DNA from: Mycobacterium sp. DL
GTDB lineage: Bacteria; Actinomycetota; Actinomycetes; Mycobacteriales; Mycobacteriaceae
DNA: 64,000 bases
Reading direction: 5' to 3'
Assembly (NCBI RefSeq): GCF_039729195.1
Contig: NZ_CP155796.1
Coordinates: 2,914,001 to 2,978,000, forward strand
Under the pieces are notes generated by a model. The model saw only the letters and a program-made list of their open reading frames with translations. It was not told the DNA's origin and did no database searches. Shown here in pieces: positions 9,795 through 28,622 of this stretch. Position 1 is the stretch's first letter; every line of letters starts with the position of its first letter. The position numbers were made by a program, and so were the translations under genes.

Positions 9795-10808
9795 TCAGGC
9801 TGCCTTACCGCTATTGCGTGCGGGTCGGATACCCGCCAGCGAGAAAGTCGTGTGCACCAGCGAACCCACCCGATCGAGAAGCGACTTGTGCGGCGGCACG
9901 TAATGCACGGGTTCGTCCCGGCGGTCACGAGGGGGTGCGGTGAATGCCGGCGCCTCCACCAGTGGGGCGTCCGCGGGAAGGCTGCCCTTCGCGCGGCGGT
10001 ACGCGGCCACCGCCCGCGGATGCAATCTGACCTCGTCCGGCACGGCGACAAAAGCAAGCTCGACCGCCTTGCCGAAAAGACGCAACAGAACCTCGTCTCC
10101 GGCCGTCCACCGCATCCCCGCGCGCTCGCGGAGCACAGGGTCGAAAAGTCCTGCGGCGATCCATCGTTGAGCGCCGACCATCGGTTTGAACATCTGGTCC
10201 CACACCGGGGTGGGCATCAACACGAACCAGGGCTTCGGGATACGTATGGAGAAGATGTCCCTGGTCGCCTGGTTGATCTCGAGTTCGTCGCTGCACTTGC
10301 GGTCCCAGTACTGCTGGAACTCTTCCCAGGACTCGGGCACCGGCCGCATGCTCATCCCGTACATCCGATACCACTGCACATGCTCGTCGAAGAGTTGATG
10401 TTTCTCCGCCTCGGTCAGCCCGCCGCAGAAGTACTCCGCGGTCTTGATGATCAGCATGAAGAACGTGGCATGAGCCCAGTAGAACGTCTCGGGATTCAGT
10501 GCGTGGTAACGCCTGCCGTCGGCATCCACGCCCTTGATGGTTTCGTGGTAGCTGCGGATCTTGGCGCCGGTCTGCTCTGCCCGGTCGCCGTCGTAGACCA
10601 CTCCCATGATCGGATACACCGAACGCGCTACCCGCTGCAGTGGCTCGCGCAACAGGATCGAATGGTCCTCGACGCCGGCACCGAGTTCCGGGTACATGTT
10701 CTGGATCGCGCCGATCCAGACTCCCAGCATCCCGGTGCGCACGTCGCCGAAGTACTTCCACGTCAACGAATCAGGGCCAAGGGGAGTCCCGTTGGCCGAC
10801 GTTGCCAT
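9795..10808 (-). CDS. MpaB/latex-clearing-type oxygenase domain protein (DUF2236), Rv1645c-like
   Basis: A 337-residue member of the family that includes rubber oxygenase Lcp and fungal MpaB, which are haem-b proteins cleaving isoprenoid chains. Family features seen are WKYFGDVRTGMLG near the N-terminus, LLREPLQRVARS, the conserved FYWAHATFF containing a candidate haem-contacting His, and YRMYGMSMRPVPESWEEF. The substrate in mycobacteria is unknown. ATG at 10808 (MATSANG) was chosen because a good promoter ends about 15 nt upstream; a longer reading would run through that promoter. First gene of the oxygenase-dehydrogenase-SDR operon. Confidence 0.82.
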   Translation of the reverse strand: MATSANGTPLGPDSLTWKYFGDVRTGMLGVWIGAIQNMYPELGAGVEDHSILLREPLQRVARSVYPIMGVVYDGDRAEQTGAKIRSYHETIKGVDADGRRYHALNPETFYWAHATFFMLIIKTAEYFCGGLTEAEKHQLFDEHVQWYRMYGMSMRPVPESWEEFQQYWDRKCSDELEINQATRDIFSIRIPKPWFVLMPTPVWDQMFKPMVGAQRWIAAGLFDPVLRERAGMRWTAGDEVLLRLFGKAVELAFVAVPDEVRLHPRAVAAYRRAKGSLPADAPLVEAPAFTAPPRDRRDEPVHYVPPHKSLLDRVGSLVHTTFSLAGIRPARNSGKAA

Positions 10809-10829
10809 CGCCACTGATCGCACCGCTTC

Positions 10830-10858
10830 ACGATACTGCTGACAACATTCGTTGTCTA
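10830..10858 (-). promoter_or_regulatory. Promoter with embedded operator for the oxygenase-ACAD-SDR operon
   Basis: On the minus strand TAGACA (10858-10853) and TATCGT (10835-10830) are separated by 17 nt, matching -35 and TANNNT -10 elements. The spacer and the -35 edge are covered by a perfect palindrome GACAAC-ATTC-GTTGTC (10841-10856), the classic position for a repressor operator. The cognate regulator is not visible nearby. Confidence 0.65.
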
Positions 10859-10966
10859 CGGAATCCGACGGCGTCGGGCGCAGTGTTACGGAGCCGCTGC
10901 CGCGGAGCCACACGGTTGTGACCTGCCGGTTTATTGCCGCGTTCGGGCTCGATTAGGCTGGGCGAC

Positions 10967-11818
10967 GTGGACGACGACCCGCCGGGTGGACGGATAGGCG
11001 GACGTTCGTCAGGGCCGGTGGGTTGGCTCAAACAGGCCAACCACAGTCCCAACCTCATCTCCTTTCTCAGGCGGGCGCGCCGCGCTCTGCCTGGTGACCC
11101 TGAGTTCGGCGATCCGTTGTCCGTCGACGGGGTCGGAGGACCCCGGGCTGCCGCACGTGCCGCCGACCGCATCCTGGAGCGCGAAGCGGTGTCCCGGGAG
11201 GTCAGCCTCGGGGCGCTGCAGGTATGGCAGGCGCTGACGGAGCGGGTGTCCGGTCGCCCCGCCAATGCCGAGGTGACGTTGGTGTTCACCGACCTGGTTG
11301 GCTTCTCGGCCTTCTCACTCGGCGCCGGTGACGGCGCCACGCTGAAACTACTTCGTCGGGTCTCCCAGGTCGTCGAGCCGCCGCTACTCGAATCCGGCGG
11401 TCACATCGTCAAGCGCATGGGCGACGGGATCATGGCGGTCTTCACAGATCCCGAAACCGCGGTACGTGCAGTGATCACTGCACGCGAAGACCTGAAATCC
11501 GTTGAAGTAGAGGGTTATACACCTCGGATGCGAGTCGGCATCCACACGGGCCGTCCGCAGCGCCTCGGCTCGGACTGGCTGGGAATCGACGTGAACCTGG
11601 CCGCGCGGGTGATGGAACGGGCCACCCGGGGGGAGCTCATCGTGTCGCAGGACACGCTGGAGCGGATCCCGCCGGAGGTTCTCGACACCCTCGGGGTGAC
11701 GGCGAAAAAACTGCGCAAGCAGGTCTTCGCCCCCAAGCAGGAGGGGGTGCCCCCCGACTTCGCCATGTACAGGTTGAGAATTCGCAGGCAGTTGCCAGGA
11801 GACGAGCACGAAGACTAG
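10967..11818 (+). CDS. Class III adenylate cyclase, Rv1647-like
   Basis: A 283-residue cyclase making cAMP from ATP. An N-terminal helical region (about 1-100) precedes the catalytic domain. Both metal-binding Asp residues are present (LVFTDLVGFS and KRMGDGIMAVF). The purine-specifying Lys (in KRMGDG) and Asp (in GSDWLG) favour ATP over GTP. Asn and Arg for the transition state lie in VNLAARVMERA. All six canonical residues appear intact, so it should work as a homodimer. The start is uncertain: GTG 10967 gives MDDDPPGG, and a TTG at 10934 is in frame. It precedes the rhomboid-like gene, as Rv1647 precedes Rv1648. Confidence 0.88.
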   Translation: MDDDPPGGRIGGRSSGPVGWLKQANHSPNLISFLRRARRALPGDPEFGDPLSVDGVGGPRAAARAADRILEREAVSREVSLGALQVWQALTERVSGRPANAEVTLVFTDLVGFSAFSLGAGDGATLKLLRRVSQVVEPPLLESGGHIVKRMGDGIMAVFTDPETAVRAVITAREDLKSVEVEGYTPRMRVGIHTGRPQRLGSDWLGIDVNLAARVMERATRGELIVSQDTLERIPPEVLDTLGVTAKKLRKQVFAPKQEGVPPDFAMYRLRIRRQLPGDEHED

Positions 11819-11835
11819 CTAGTCGACGGCGGATA

Positions 11836-12648
11836 GTGGACACGGTGCTGTCTGGATTGCTCGCGTGTCTGGCACGGGTGAAGGTGACCGCCTGCTACGC
11901 CGTGACCGTCACATCGGTCGCCGCCGTGATGTCGACCATGGACCCCGACAGCCACGATGCGCTGATTCGTCACGCCAGCACCAACCTCCACAATCTGAGC
12001 CACGGACGGTTCGGAACACTGGTGGGCAGTGCGCTCGTCGTCGACTCCGGCCCGATCTACCTGTGGCTGCCCGGCTTGGTCTGTCTGCTGGCGCTAGCCG
12101 AATTGCTCTGGGGCAGTGGCCGGTTGGTGGTGGCCTTCGCGGTGGGGCACATCGGTGCGACGCTGGCGGTGGCGGCAGGTCTGGTTGGCGCGGTGCGACT
12201 CGGCTGGATGTCCGCATCGGTTGCCCACGCACCTGACGTCGGGATGAGTTACGGCGCGATGGCCGTTGTGGGTTCGCTCGTCTCGGCGATGCCGTCGCGA
12301 TGGCGTGTCGTATGGACGGGGTGGTGGCTGGCCGTTGCGGCCGTCGTCGTCGCCTCGCCGGGTCGCGATTTCACCGATGTCGGACATGCGGTGGCGATGG
12401 TGCTGGGGATGGCGGTATCGACGCGGTTCGGGGTGCCCTCCCGGTGGAGTCCACCGATGGCGGTTCTGTTGACCGTCGCCGCCGTGTTCGGATTCCTGGT
12501 TCTGGCCGACGACGTCGTCACCATGGTTTGTGGCGCTGTGTCGGCGCTGGTGGGATTGCTTGTCCACGAGGTGTTCTCGCAACGACGACGATCGGGGGTT
12601 CGCGCGACGCGGGGCGCCCCTCGTGAGGGCGCCCCGCGTGGTCGGTGA
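11836..12648 (+). CDS. Rhomboid-like integral membrane protein, Rv1648-like
   Basis: A 270-residue protein with about six membrane segments. An early HNLSHGRFGTLVGSALV segment resembles the rhomboid loop-1/TM2 HN motif. A GMSYGAMAV segment lies where rhomboids carry the catalytic GxSx, and DVGHAVAMVLGM lies where they carry the second catalytic His. These features suggest a possibly active but divergent intramembrane serine protease. No substrate is apparent. GTG start, 18 nt after the cyclase gene. The last 14 codons encode an Arg/Gly/Pro-rich tail that overlaps a strong hairpin (12607-12639), so the C-terminus and the transcript end share sequence. Confidence 0.7.
   Translation: MDTVLSGLLACLARVKVTACYAVTVTSVAAVMSTMDPDSHDALIRHASTNLHNLSHGRFGTLVGSALVVDSGPIYLWLPGLVCLLALAELLWGSGRLVVAFAVGHIGATLAVAAGLVGAVRLGWMSASVAHAPDVGMSYGAMAVVGSLVSAMPSRWRVVWTGWWLAVAAVVVASPGRDFTDVGHAVAMVLGMAVSTRFGVPSRWSPPMAVLLTVAAVFGFLVLADDVVTMVCGAVSALVGLLVHEVFSQRRRSGVRATRGAPREGAPRGR
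12607..12639. terminator. Strong hairpin between convergent genes (bidirectional terminator candidate)
   Basis: ACGCGGGGCGCCC (12607-12619) and GGGCGCCCCGCGT (12627-12639) form a perfect 13-bp stem with a 7-nt loop. There is no T-tract on either side, as in many mycobacterial hairpin terminators. It lies at the end of the rhomboid-like gene and 14 nt from the stop of the convergent secreted protein. Confidence 0.65.
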
Positions 12649-12652
12649 GGTG

Positions 12653-12979
12653 TTACTTGACGTCGACGAAGTAGACGTGGCCGGTGGTCTCGAGGACCCG
12701 GTCGTCGCCCTGGGCGTCCCAGACGTATTCGTTGATGGCCGGACCCTGCCGCACCGAGGTCACGCCGGCGTCGTCCAGTCCGGCCGAGCCCTGGCGGTTC
12801 ACGATGACGCGGTTGCCGTCGGCTTCCAGCGAGCTGATGGTGTCGGCGGCGCTGCCTCCGGCGGGGGCCGCCTTCGGGGGCCACGGTCCGGCGGCGGCGG
12901 GGCTCGCCAGCCCGATGAAGGCGGTGGCGAATCCTGCGACAGCGGCGGTGATGGCGGTGGCGGCGGTGAGGTTCTTCAT
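12653..12979 (-). CDS. Small secreted hypothetical protein
   Basis: A 108-residue protein with a clear Sec signal peptide (about 1-30, ending FIGLASPAAAGP with an AAA-type cleavage site). The mature part is about 78 residues with no cysteine. It starts with a Pro/Ala linker, then contains DTISSLEADGNRVIVNRQGSA and ends ETTGHVYFVDVK, probably a small beta-structured domain. It resembles short exported proteins common in mycobacteria, but I cannot assign a function. ATG at 12979, preceded by GGGAAGG purines at a usable distance. The 237 nt upstream of it holds no recognisable gene. Confidence 0.7.
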   Translation of the reverse strand: MKNLTAATAITAAVAGFATAFIGLASPAAAGPWPPKAAPAGGSAADTISSLEADGNRVIVNRQGSAGLDDAGVTSVRQGPAINEYVWDAQGDDRVLETTGHVYFVDVK

Positions 12980-13216
12980 GATTGTTGCCCTTCCCTGTGT
13001 AGGTCGGAGCCGTGGAGCGAATCTCGCGGTTCTGACGTTTTCTTGGTGTTCTGATGGCCTAAACCGGCAGGTCACGGGTTTAATTCCGGTGGCAGTAATT
13101 GATCGGCCCGGTGGCAGGATCCTTGCGCCATCCACCGCCGAAACTGCATTCCACGCGCGAAAAACCGCCAAAGGACCGCGTGCAACACAATCTCGGCGAG
13201 CTCGGGACGGGGCCCG

Positions 13217-14800
13217 TCAGCGGAACTCGTCGGCGGAGGCCTCGATCCAATCGGACCGCCACGATTCCGGCGGATCCTCGAGCAGTTCACCCGGCATCAG
13301 CCAGTTGTAGATCTCGGCGTAGGTGCGGGAGCGCTGGCTTTCGACGCGACGGTTGAGCATCGCGGGGGACAACTCATGGAATCCGGCCAGGCCCATCGAT
13401 GCCACGATCTGAGCGGCACTGGCCACTGTCGCGCGCTGGAAGTTGAACACCCGCGCGGTCTTGTCGGGCACATCGAGAGCGCGGGTGCGGGCGGGATCCT
13501 GGGTCGCCACTCCGGTCGGGCAGTGATTGGTGTTGCACTCGAGCGCTTGGATGCAGCCCACCGCGAACATCATCGCCCTGGCGGCCAACGTGAAATCCGC
13601 GCCCTGGCAGATCCTGCTGACGATGTCGACGCCACTGGCGACCTTGCCCGACGCTCCGATCTTGATCCGGTCCCGCAATCCCGTGCCCACCAGGCTGTTG
13701 TGCACCAGCATCAGCCCCTCGGTCAGGGGCATGCCGACGTGATCCTCGAATTCCTGTGGTGCCGAGCCGGTTCCGCCTTCAGATCCGTCGACGATCACGA
13801 AGTCCGGCGCGATCCCCGTGGCGAGAATGCCCTTGCAGATCGACAGAAACTCCGAGCGTGCACCGACGCAGAGCTTGAAACCCACCGGCTTGCCGCCGGA
13901 GAGGGCGCGCAGTGTCGCTATGAACTCTGCCAGTTCGATCGGATTCCGGAAGGCGCTGTGCGCCGGCGGTGAGACCACCGTGTGTCCCACCGGCACCCCG
14001 CGGGTGGCGGCGATCTCGGCGCTGACCTTGGAGCCGGGAAGCACCCCGCCCAGGCCCGGCTTGGCTCCTTGGGACAGCTTCACGGACACGGCTTTGACCG
14101 AAGGCAGCGTCGCCTTCTCCGCGAAGGCCGCGGGGTCGAACCGCCCCTCGGCGTCACGGCATCCGAAGTAGCCCGAACCGATCTCCCAGATCAGATCCCC
14201 GCCACCGCGCAGGTGATACGGGCTGATCCCGCCCTCCCCGGTGTCGTGGGCGAACCCGCCGCGCGCCGCTCCGGCGTTGAGCGCCTCGATGGCGTTGGCC
14301 GACAGCGCCCCGAAACTCATCGCGGACACGTTCAGCAGCGCGATGTCGTAGGGGCGACTGCAGTCGGGGCCGCCAAGTCGGACCCGCGGATCCAGGTCGT
14401 CGGCGAACCGTGCCCGCAGCGAATGGCGCAGGAACTCGTACCCCACGGCGTTGACGTCGCGCTCGGTGCCGAAGGGCTCGTCGCCTTTGGTCCCCGCGGC
14501 GCGTTCGTAGACCATGTCGCGCGTCTCGCGGTCGAACGGTGACGCTTCGGTGTTGGCCTCGATGAAGTACTGGCGGATCTGCGGCCGAATCGATTCCATC
14601 AGCGGGCGGGCGCGTCCGACGATCGGGTAGAGCCGGTAGACGGTGTGCCGGGTCTGCAGCAGGTCCCACGTTCCCAGCGCCGCCAGGGCGATCAGAAGCA
14701 CCGCGGGCAGCACCCACCAGCTGCGGTGGAACACCGACAGCGTGGTGGCCGCAAAGCCCAGTACCCATACTCCGCCGACGATGAGGGGCCGGATCAGCAC
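13217..14800 (-). CDS. Membrane-anchored FMN-binding glutamate-synthase-family protein
   Basis: A 527-residue protein with one or two N-terminal membrane segments (about 4-50), then the FMN-binding TIM barrel of the glutamate synthase large subunit. Recognisable pieces are MSFGALSANAIEALN, GEGGISPYH, VKLSQGAKPGLGG, VIVDGSEGGTGSAP, and a cysteine cluster CNTNHCPTGVATQDP equivalent to the Fe-S cluster region of GltB. It lacks the amidotransferase and GXGXG domains, so it is not a complete glutamate synthase. The true reaction is unknown. GTG at 14800 was chosen because the longer N-terminus reads as non-coding. It is divergent from pheS. Confidence 0.8.
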   Translation of the reverse strand: MLIRPLIVGGVWVLGFAATTLSVFHRSWWVLPAVLLIALAALGTWDLLQTRHTVYRLYPIVGRARPLMESIRPQIRQYFIEANTEASPFDRETRDMVYERAAGTKGDEPFGTERDVNAVGYEFLRHSLRARFADDLDPRVRLGGPDCSRPYDIALLNVSAMSFGALSANAIEALNAGAARGGFAHDTGEGGISPYHLRGGGDLIWEIGSGYFGCRDAEGRFDPAAFAEKATLPSVKAVSVKLSQGAKPGLGGVLPGSKVSAEIAATRGVPVGHTVVSPPAHSAFRNPIELAEFIATLRALSGGKPVGFKLCVGARSEFLSICKGILATGIAPDFVIVDGSEGGTGSAPQEFEDHVGMPLTEGLMLVHNSLVGTGLRDRIKIGASGKVASGVDIVSRICQGADFTLAARAMMFAVGCIQALECNTNHCPTGVATQDPARTRALDVPDKTARVFNFQRATVASAAQIVASMGLAGFHELSPAMLNRRVESQRSRTYAEIYNWLMPGELLEDPPESWRSDWIEASADEFR

Positions 14801-14807
14801 CGCGTGA

Positions 14808-15913
<1,106 letters not shown>

Positions 15914-15914
<1 letters not shown>

Positions 15915-18387
15915 TGCGACTTCCGTACAGCTGGCTGCGCGACGTCGTCCAGGCCGGCACCCCGGGCTGGGACGTGTCACCCGCGGAGCTCGAGCACGCG
16001 CTGATCCGCATCGGTCACGAGGTCGAGGAGATCATCCCGGTCGGTCCGGTCACCGGCCCGCTGGTGGTCGGCAGGGTGGCGCAGATCGAAGAGCTCACCG
16101 AGTTCAAGAAGCCGATCAGGGCCGTAAAGGTCGACGTCGGCGAAGACGATTTGCGTGACATCGTCTGCGGCGCAACAAACTTCGCCGTCGACGATCTTGT
16201 CGTCGTGGCGCTGCCGGGCAGTACCCTGCCCGGGGACTTCGCCATCGCCGCGCGCAAGACCTATGGCCGTACCTCCGACGGGATGATCTGCTCGACATCG
16301 GAACTCAACCTGGGCGCTGATCACTCCGGGATCCTGGTGCTGCCGCCGGGGACCGCCGACCCGGGCGCACCCGCGGCCGAGGTGCTGGGTCTCGACGACG
16401 TGGTGTTCCATCTCGCGATCACCCCCGACCGGGGCTACTGCCTGTCGGTGCGCGGGTTGGCGCGCGAGATCGCCAACGCCTTCGATCTCGACTACGTCGA
16501 TCCGGCCGATGTCCCGGCGCTGCCCGTCCAGGGCGAGGCGCTGCCGGTGGTGATCGACCCCGGCACGGGTGTGTTGCGTTTCGGATTGCGGCCGGTCACC
16601 GGGATCGACCCGCAGGCTGTGTCACCGTGGTGGCTTCAGCGACGACTGCTGCTCAGCGGCATCCGCGCCATCTCGCCGGCGGTGGATGTCACCAACTACG
16701 TGATGCTCGAGTTGGGCCACCCGATGCACGCCCACGACCGCAGCCTGATCACCGGCGGCTTCCGGGTGCGCTTCGCCGACCCGGGGGAGACCGTTGTCAC
16801 TCTCGACGACGTCGAGCGTCGTCTGGATCCCGCCGATGTGCTGATCGTCGACGACGTGGCCACCGCCGCGATCGGTGGCGTGATGGGTGCCGGCACCACC
16901 GAGGTCCGTGCCAGCACCACCGACGTGCTCCTGGAAGCCGCGGTGTGGGATCCCGCCTCGGTGTCCCGAACCCAGCGGCGCCTGCGTCTGCACAGCGAGG
17001 CCGGCCGTCGATACGAACGCACCGTCGATCCCGCGGTATCCGTCGCCGCACTCGATCGCTGCGCTGTGCTACTGGCCGAGATCGCCGGTGGCACCGTCGA
17101 TCCCACGCTCACCGATTGGCGGGGCGATCCGCCTGTCGACGATTGGTCGCATCCGCCGGTGAGCATGCCCATCGACCTGCCCGATCGCACCGCGGGTGTC
17201 GCCTATCCGCCGGGTGCCGCCCAGAAACGCCTCACCCAGATCGGTGCCGACGTCGTCGTCGAGGGCGACCGTGTCACCGCCACCCCGCCGAGTTGGCGTC
17301 CCGACATCCGTCAACCCGCGGATCTGGTCGAGGAAGTGATGCGACTGGAAGGTCTCGAAGCCATTCCGTCGGTGCTTCCGCCCGCCCCGGCCGGACGGGG
17401 GCTCTCGCCGTCCCAGAAGCGGCGCAGGGCAGTCGGAAAATCGTTGGCGCTCAACGGTTATGTGGAGGTCCTGCCCACCCCGTTCCTCGCCGGTGACATT
17501 TTTGACCAGTGGGGCCTGCCCGACGACGACGATCGCAGGCGGACCACCCGGGTGCTCAACCCGCTGGAGGCCGATCGACCCGAACTCGCCACCACGCTAC
17601 TGCCGGGTCTGCTGGAGGCGTTGGTGCGCAACGTGTCCCGGGGTGCGGTCGACGTCGCGCTGTTCGGTGTCGCCCAGGTCGTCGAGCCCACGTCGGAAAC
17701 CCGCGCCGTGGAGCGCATTCCGAATGACCGCAGGCCCACCGACGACGAGATCGCGGTGCTCGATGCGTCGCTGCCCCGCCAGCCGCAGCATGTCGGAGCA
17801 GTGCTGGCCGGACTTCGTGAACCCGCGGGACCATGGGGCCCGGGCCGGCCGGTGCATCCCACCGACGCCTTCGAGGCGGCGCGCATCATCGGTAGGGCGT
17901 GCGGTGTCGAGTTGACCCTTCGCTCGGCCAAGCGGCTGCCGTGGCACCCGGGCCGCTGCGCCGAAGTTCTGGTCGGCGAGGTGGTCGTGGGGTACGCCGG
18001 CCAGCTTCACCCCGCGGTGGTCGAGCGGTGCGGGCTTCCCAAGGGTGCGTGCGCGCTCGAGTTGGACCTTGATGCCATTCCGATCACCGAGACGCTGCCG
18101 GTACCTGCAGTCTCGCCCTTCCCGGCTGTCTTCCAGGACGTCGCACTCGTGGTCGCCGACGAGGTGGCGGCGCAGAGTGTGGTCGAGGCGGTGCGTGCCG
18201 GTGCCGGTGAGCTTCTCGAGGACGTCCGACTGTTCGACGTGTACACCGGCCCGCAGGTCGGCGAGGGGCGCAAGTCGCTGGCGTTGGCACTGAGGTTCCG
18301 CGCAGGCGATCGCACCCTCACCGAGGAGGAGGCCAGCGCCGCACGCGATGCCGCGGTGGCTGCCGCCGCCGAGCGCGTGGGTGCGGT

Positions 18388-18400
<13 letters not shown>
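15914..18400 (+). CDS. pheT: Phenylalanyl-tRNA synthetase beta subunit
   Basis: An 828-residue beta subunit. An N-terminal EMAP-type tRNA-binding OB fold (about 40-155, with VCGATNF) is followed by the B3/B4 editing domain (about 215-390, containing [19 protein letters not shown]). B5 and the catalytic-like core follow, and a C-terminal FDX-ACB domain that binds the anticodon stem (about 735-828). The beta subunit hydrolyses Tyr-tRNA-Phe. Its last 13 nt overlap the end of the convergent DUF6512 gene. No defects seen. Confidence 0.96.
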
Positions 18401-21219
<2,819 letters not shown>

Positions 21220-21223
<4 letters not shown>

Positions 21224-22085
21224 CCACGACATCGGACAAGGCGCAGGTGCTCGCCCAGGCGCTGCCGTGGCTCAAAGCTCTCCACGACAAGATCGTCGTG
21301 GTCAAGTACGGCGGCAACGCGATGACCGACGACGCGCTGAAGAAGGCTTTTGCCGCCGACATGGTCTTCCTGCGGAACTGTGGCATCCACCCGGTCGTGG
21401 TCCACGGCGGCGGCCCGCAGATCAGCGCCATGCTCAGGAAGCTGGGCATCGCCGGTGACTTCAAGGGTGGCTTCCGGGTCACCACACCCGAGGTGCTCGA
21501 TGTCGCACGGATGGTGCTCTTCGGGCAGGTCGGCAGGGAACTTGTGAACCTCGTCAACGCCCACGGCCCCTACGCGGTCGGCATCACCGGCGAGGACGCG
21601 CAACTGTTCACCGCGGTACGCCGCACCGTGCTTGTGGACGGCGTCGCCACCGACATCGGACTGGTGGGCGATGTCGCGAGAGTCAACACCGACGCCGTGC
21701 TCGACCTCATCGAAGCGGGCCGGATCCCGGTGGTGTCGACGATCGCGCCCGACACCGACGGTCTGGTCTACAACATCAACGCCGACACCGCCGCGGCGGC
21801 TCTGGCGGAGGCGCTCGGCGCCGAGAAGCTGCTCATGCTCACCGACGTCGAGGGCCTCTTCACCAACTGGCCCGATCGCGGCTCGTTGGTCAGCCAGATC
21901 GACGTCGCTGCACTGACGCAGCTGCTTCCCACCCTGGAGGAGGGCATGGTGCCCAAGATCGAAGCCTGCCTGCGCGCCGTCAACGGCGGCGTGCCGAGCG
22001 CACACGTCATCGATGGCCGCGTGGAACACTGCGTGCTGGTCGAACTGTTCACCGACGAGGGCGCAGGCACGAAGGTGGTTGGCGT

Positions 22086-22089
<4 letters not shown>
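21220..22089 (+). CDS. argB: Acetylglutamate kinase
   Basis: A 289-residue amino-acid kinase that phosphorylates N-acetylglutamate. This is usually the arginine-feedback step in organisms with a cyclic pathway. The ATP-site segment [10 protein letters not shown] lies near residues 26-35, the substrate loop [10 protein letters not shown] near 63-72, and a second nucleotide region ([16 protein letters not shown]) near 185-200. The N-terminal helix of about 20 residues is the extension seen in arginine-sensitive hexameric enzymes. It overlaps argJ and argD by 4 nt each. Confidence 0.96.
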
Positions 22090-24687
<2,598 letters not shown>

Positions 24688-24719
24688 AGCCTGAATCACA
24701 CATACACGAAGGAGTTTTT

Positions 24720-27414
<2,695 letters not shown>

Positions 27415-27435
27415 CGGTCGATAACATCCACCGGT

Positions 27436-28059
27436 ATGGACGCCAACACCGGCGAAGCGGTGGCCGATCTCGGCCCTCGTCAGCGCGCGCGGCGATGGCT
27501 CGCACAGCGTGGGTTGCGCCAATGGTGGAAGGCCGGCGTCGCGGCGATTCTGGCGATCGCGGCGCTCTTCGGTGGTCTCGACACCGTCAACACGTCGGTG
27601 ACGTCGTTCAAGCCGGGGGAGAAGTTCAGCGACGGAGCGTTCACCGTGACGGTCGACCGGGCCAGAGTCGTCCCCGAGGTGCGTGCCGGGACACTGGTGG
27701 TGGCGCCCGCGAAACCTGGCAGGGCCTACCTGGGCGTGGTGGCGACCCTGCGCAACGACGGCACCATTCCCGGCCGACTCGAGGGGGAGCTGAATCTGCG
27801 TGGCCAGCCCGACAGTCGGTTCGTCGGGGTGATGCGTCTCGCGGACAGCTCGCACATCATCACGCTGGGGCCGAAGCTGGAGGAACAGGTTGCGTTCGTC
27901 TGGGAACTGCCTGAAGCTGCTTTGGCCGCTGGCGATTTCGTGACCCTGCGGGTGTGGCAGAAGACGTTCAAGCAGGGGTTCGTGGTGTACGGCGAGCTGT
28001 GGGTGGACAGTGTCACCGAGTACGGCGAGGTCGTGGTCCCTGTCGGCGGTGCGCAGTGA
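27436..28059 (+). CDS. Single-pass membrane protein of unknown function (module gene 1)
   Basis: A 207-residue protein I do not recognise. A basic cytoplasmic stretch rich in Arg and Gln (about 15-30) precedes one membrane helix (about 31-48). The outside part is a beta-rich domain with FSDGAFTVTVDRARVVPE and YLGVVATLRNDGTIPGRLEG. This pattern resembles the immunoglobulin-like folds of DUF4352-type lipoproteins that shield or sense ligands. It has no cysteine. It begins 21 nt after argH, so read-through is possible. Its stop overlaps the next GTG. Confidence 0.6.
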   Translation: MDANTGEAVADLGPRQRARRWLAQRGLRQWWKAGVAAILAIAALFGGLDTVNTSVTSFKPGEKFSDGAFTVTVDRARVVPEVRAGTLVVAPAKPGRAYLGVVATLRNDGTIPGRLEGELNLRGQPDSRFVGVMRLADSSHIITLGPKLEEQVAFVWELPEAALAAGDFVTLRVWQKTFKQGFVVYGELWVDSVTEYGEVVVPVGGAQ

Positions 28060-28622
28060 CGGCGGGGACGCGACTGCGCAAGGCGGTGCCCACGCTGGTG
28101 ACGGCCGCCGCGGTCGCCGCCGCTGCGCTGGTGTGGCACCACCTCCCCGAACCTCTCGATGTGTACGGACCTCTCGACGTCACCGGCACACTGGGGCAAC
28201 CTGTCGGCGGGCGCGCCATCGAGATGACCGTGACCGGGGTGCGCATCGGTCCGCAGGCGCAACGGCCGTCGAAGCCGCCGGTGCCTGCGGTCGGTGAATG
28301 GGTGGTCGTCGACGCCGAACTGTCCGCGACGTCGGAGCCCGTCAAGCCGAACGCCGACCTTCGTGTCGGCCCGAACACCTACATCCCGTCCGATCGGTTC
28401 CTGCCCACACCGCTGGGCACCGCGCTGGCGCCGGGAATCGAGCAACGCGGCTCCTGGGTGTTCGACGTCGCGCCGGATCTGCTCGACGGATCGCTTCCGG
28501 TGACACTGCGGGTCTCTCAGGGAGACGGTCGCCTCGACTCCCGCCTCGTGGTGTCGATCCCGATCACCGATGCCCGCCACGAGGATCCGGTGGCATTGGA
28601 ACCGGTCCGGATGGGATCGTGA
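28056..28622 (+). CDS. Single-pass membrane protein of unknown function (module gene 2)
   Basis: A 188-residue protein with a short basic N-terminus, one membrane helix or uncleaved signal (about 10-27) and an exported beta-rich domain. The segment PAVGEWVVVDAELSATSEPVKPNADLRVGPNTY and the later LPVTLRVSQGDGRLDSRLVVSIPI resemble the Ig-like layout of module gene 1. The two may be distant paralogues. GTG start overlaps the preceding stop (GTGA), and the stop overlaps the next GTG. This indicates coordinated synthesis and perhaps a complex. No catalytic motif seen. Confidence 0.6.
   Translation: MTAGTRLRKAVPTLVTAAAVAAAALVWHHLPEPLDVYGPLDVTGTLGQPVGGRAIEMTVTGVRIGPQAQRPSKPPVPAVGEWVVVDAELSATSEPVKPNADLRVGPNTYIPSDRFLPTPLGTALAPGIEQRGSWVFDVAPDLLDGSLPVTLRVSQGDGRLDSRLVVSIPITDARHEDPVALEPVRMGS

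Noticed and set aside
13072..13110. tRNA-like segment (GGTTTAATTCC flanked by GC stretches) in the gap before the secreted protein gene
   Set aside because: The arms do not pair as a T-stem and no acceptor, D or anticodon arm can be built around it.
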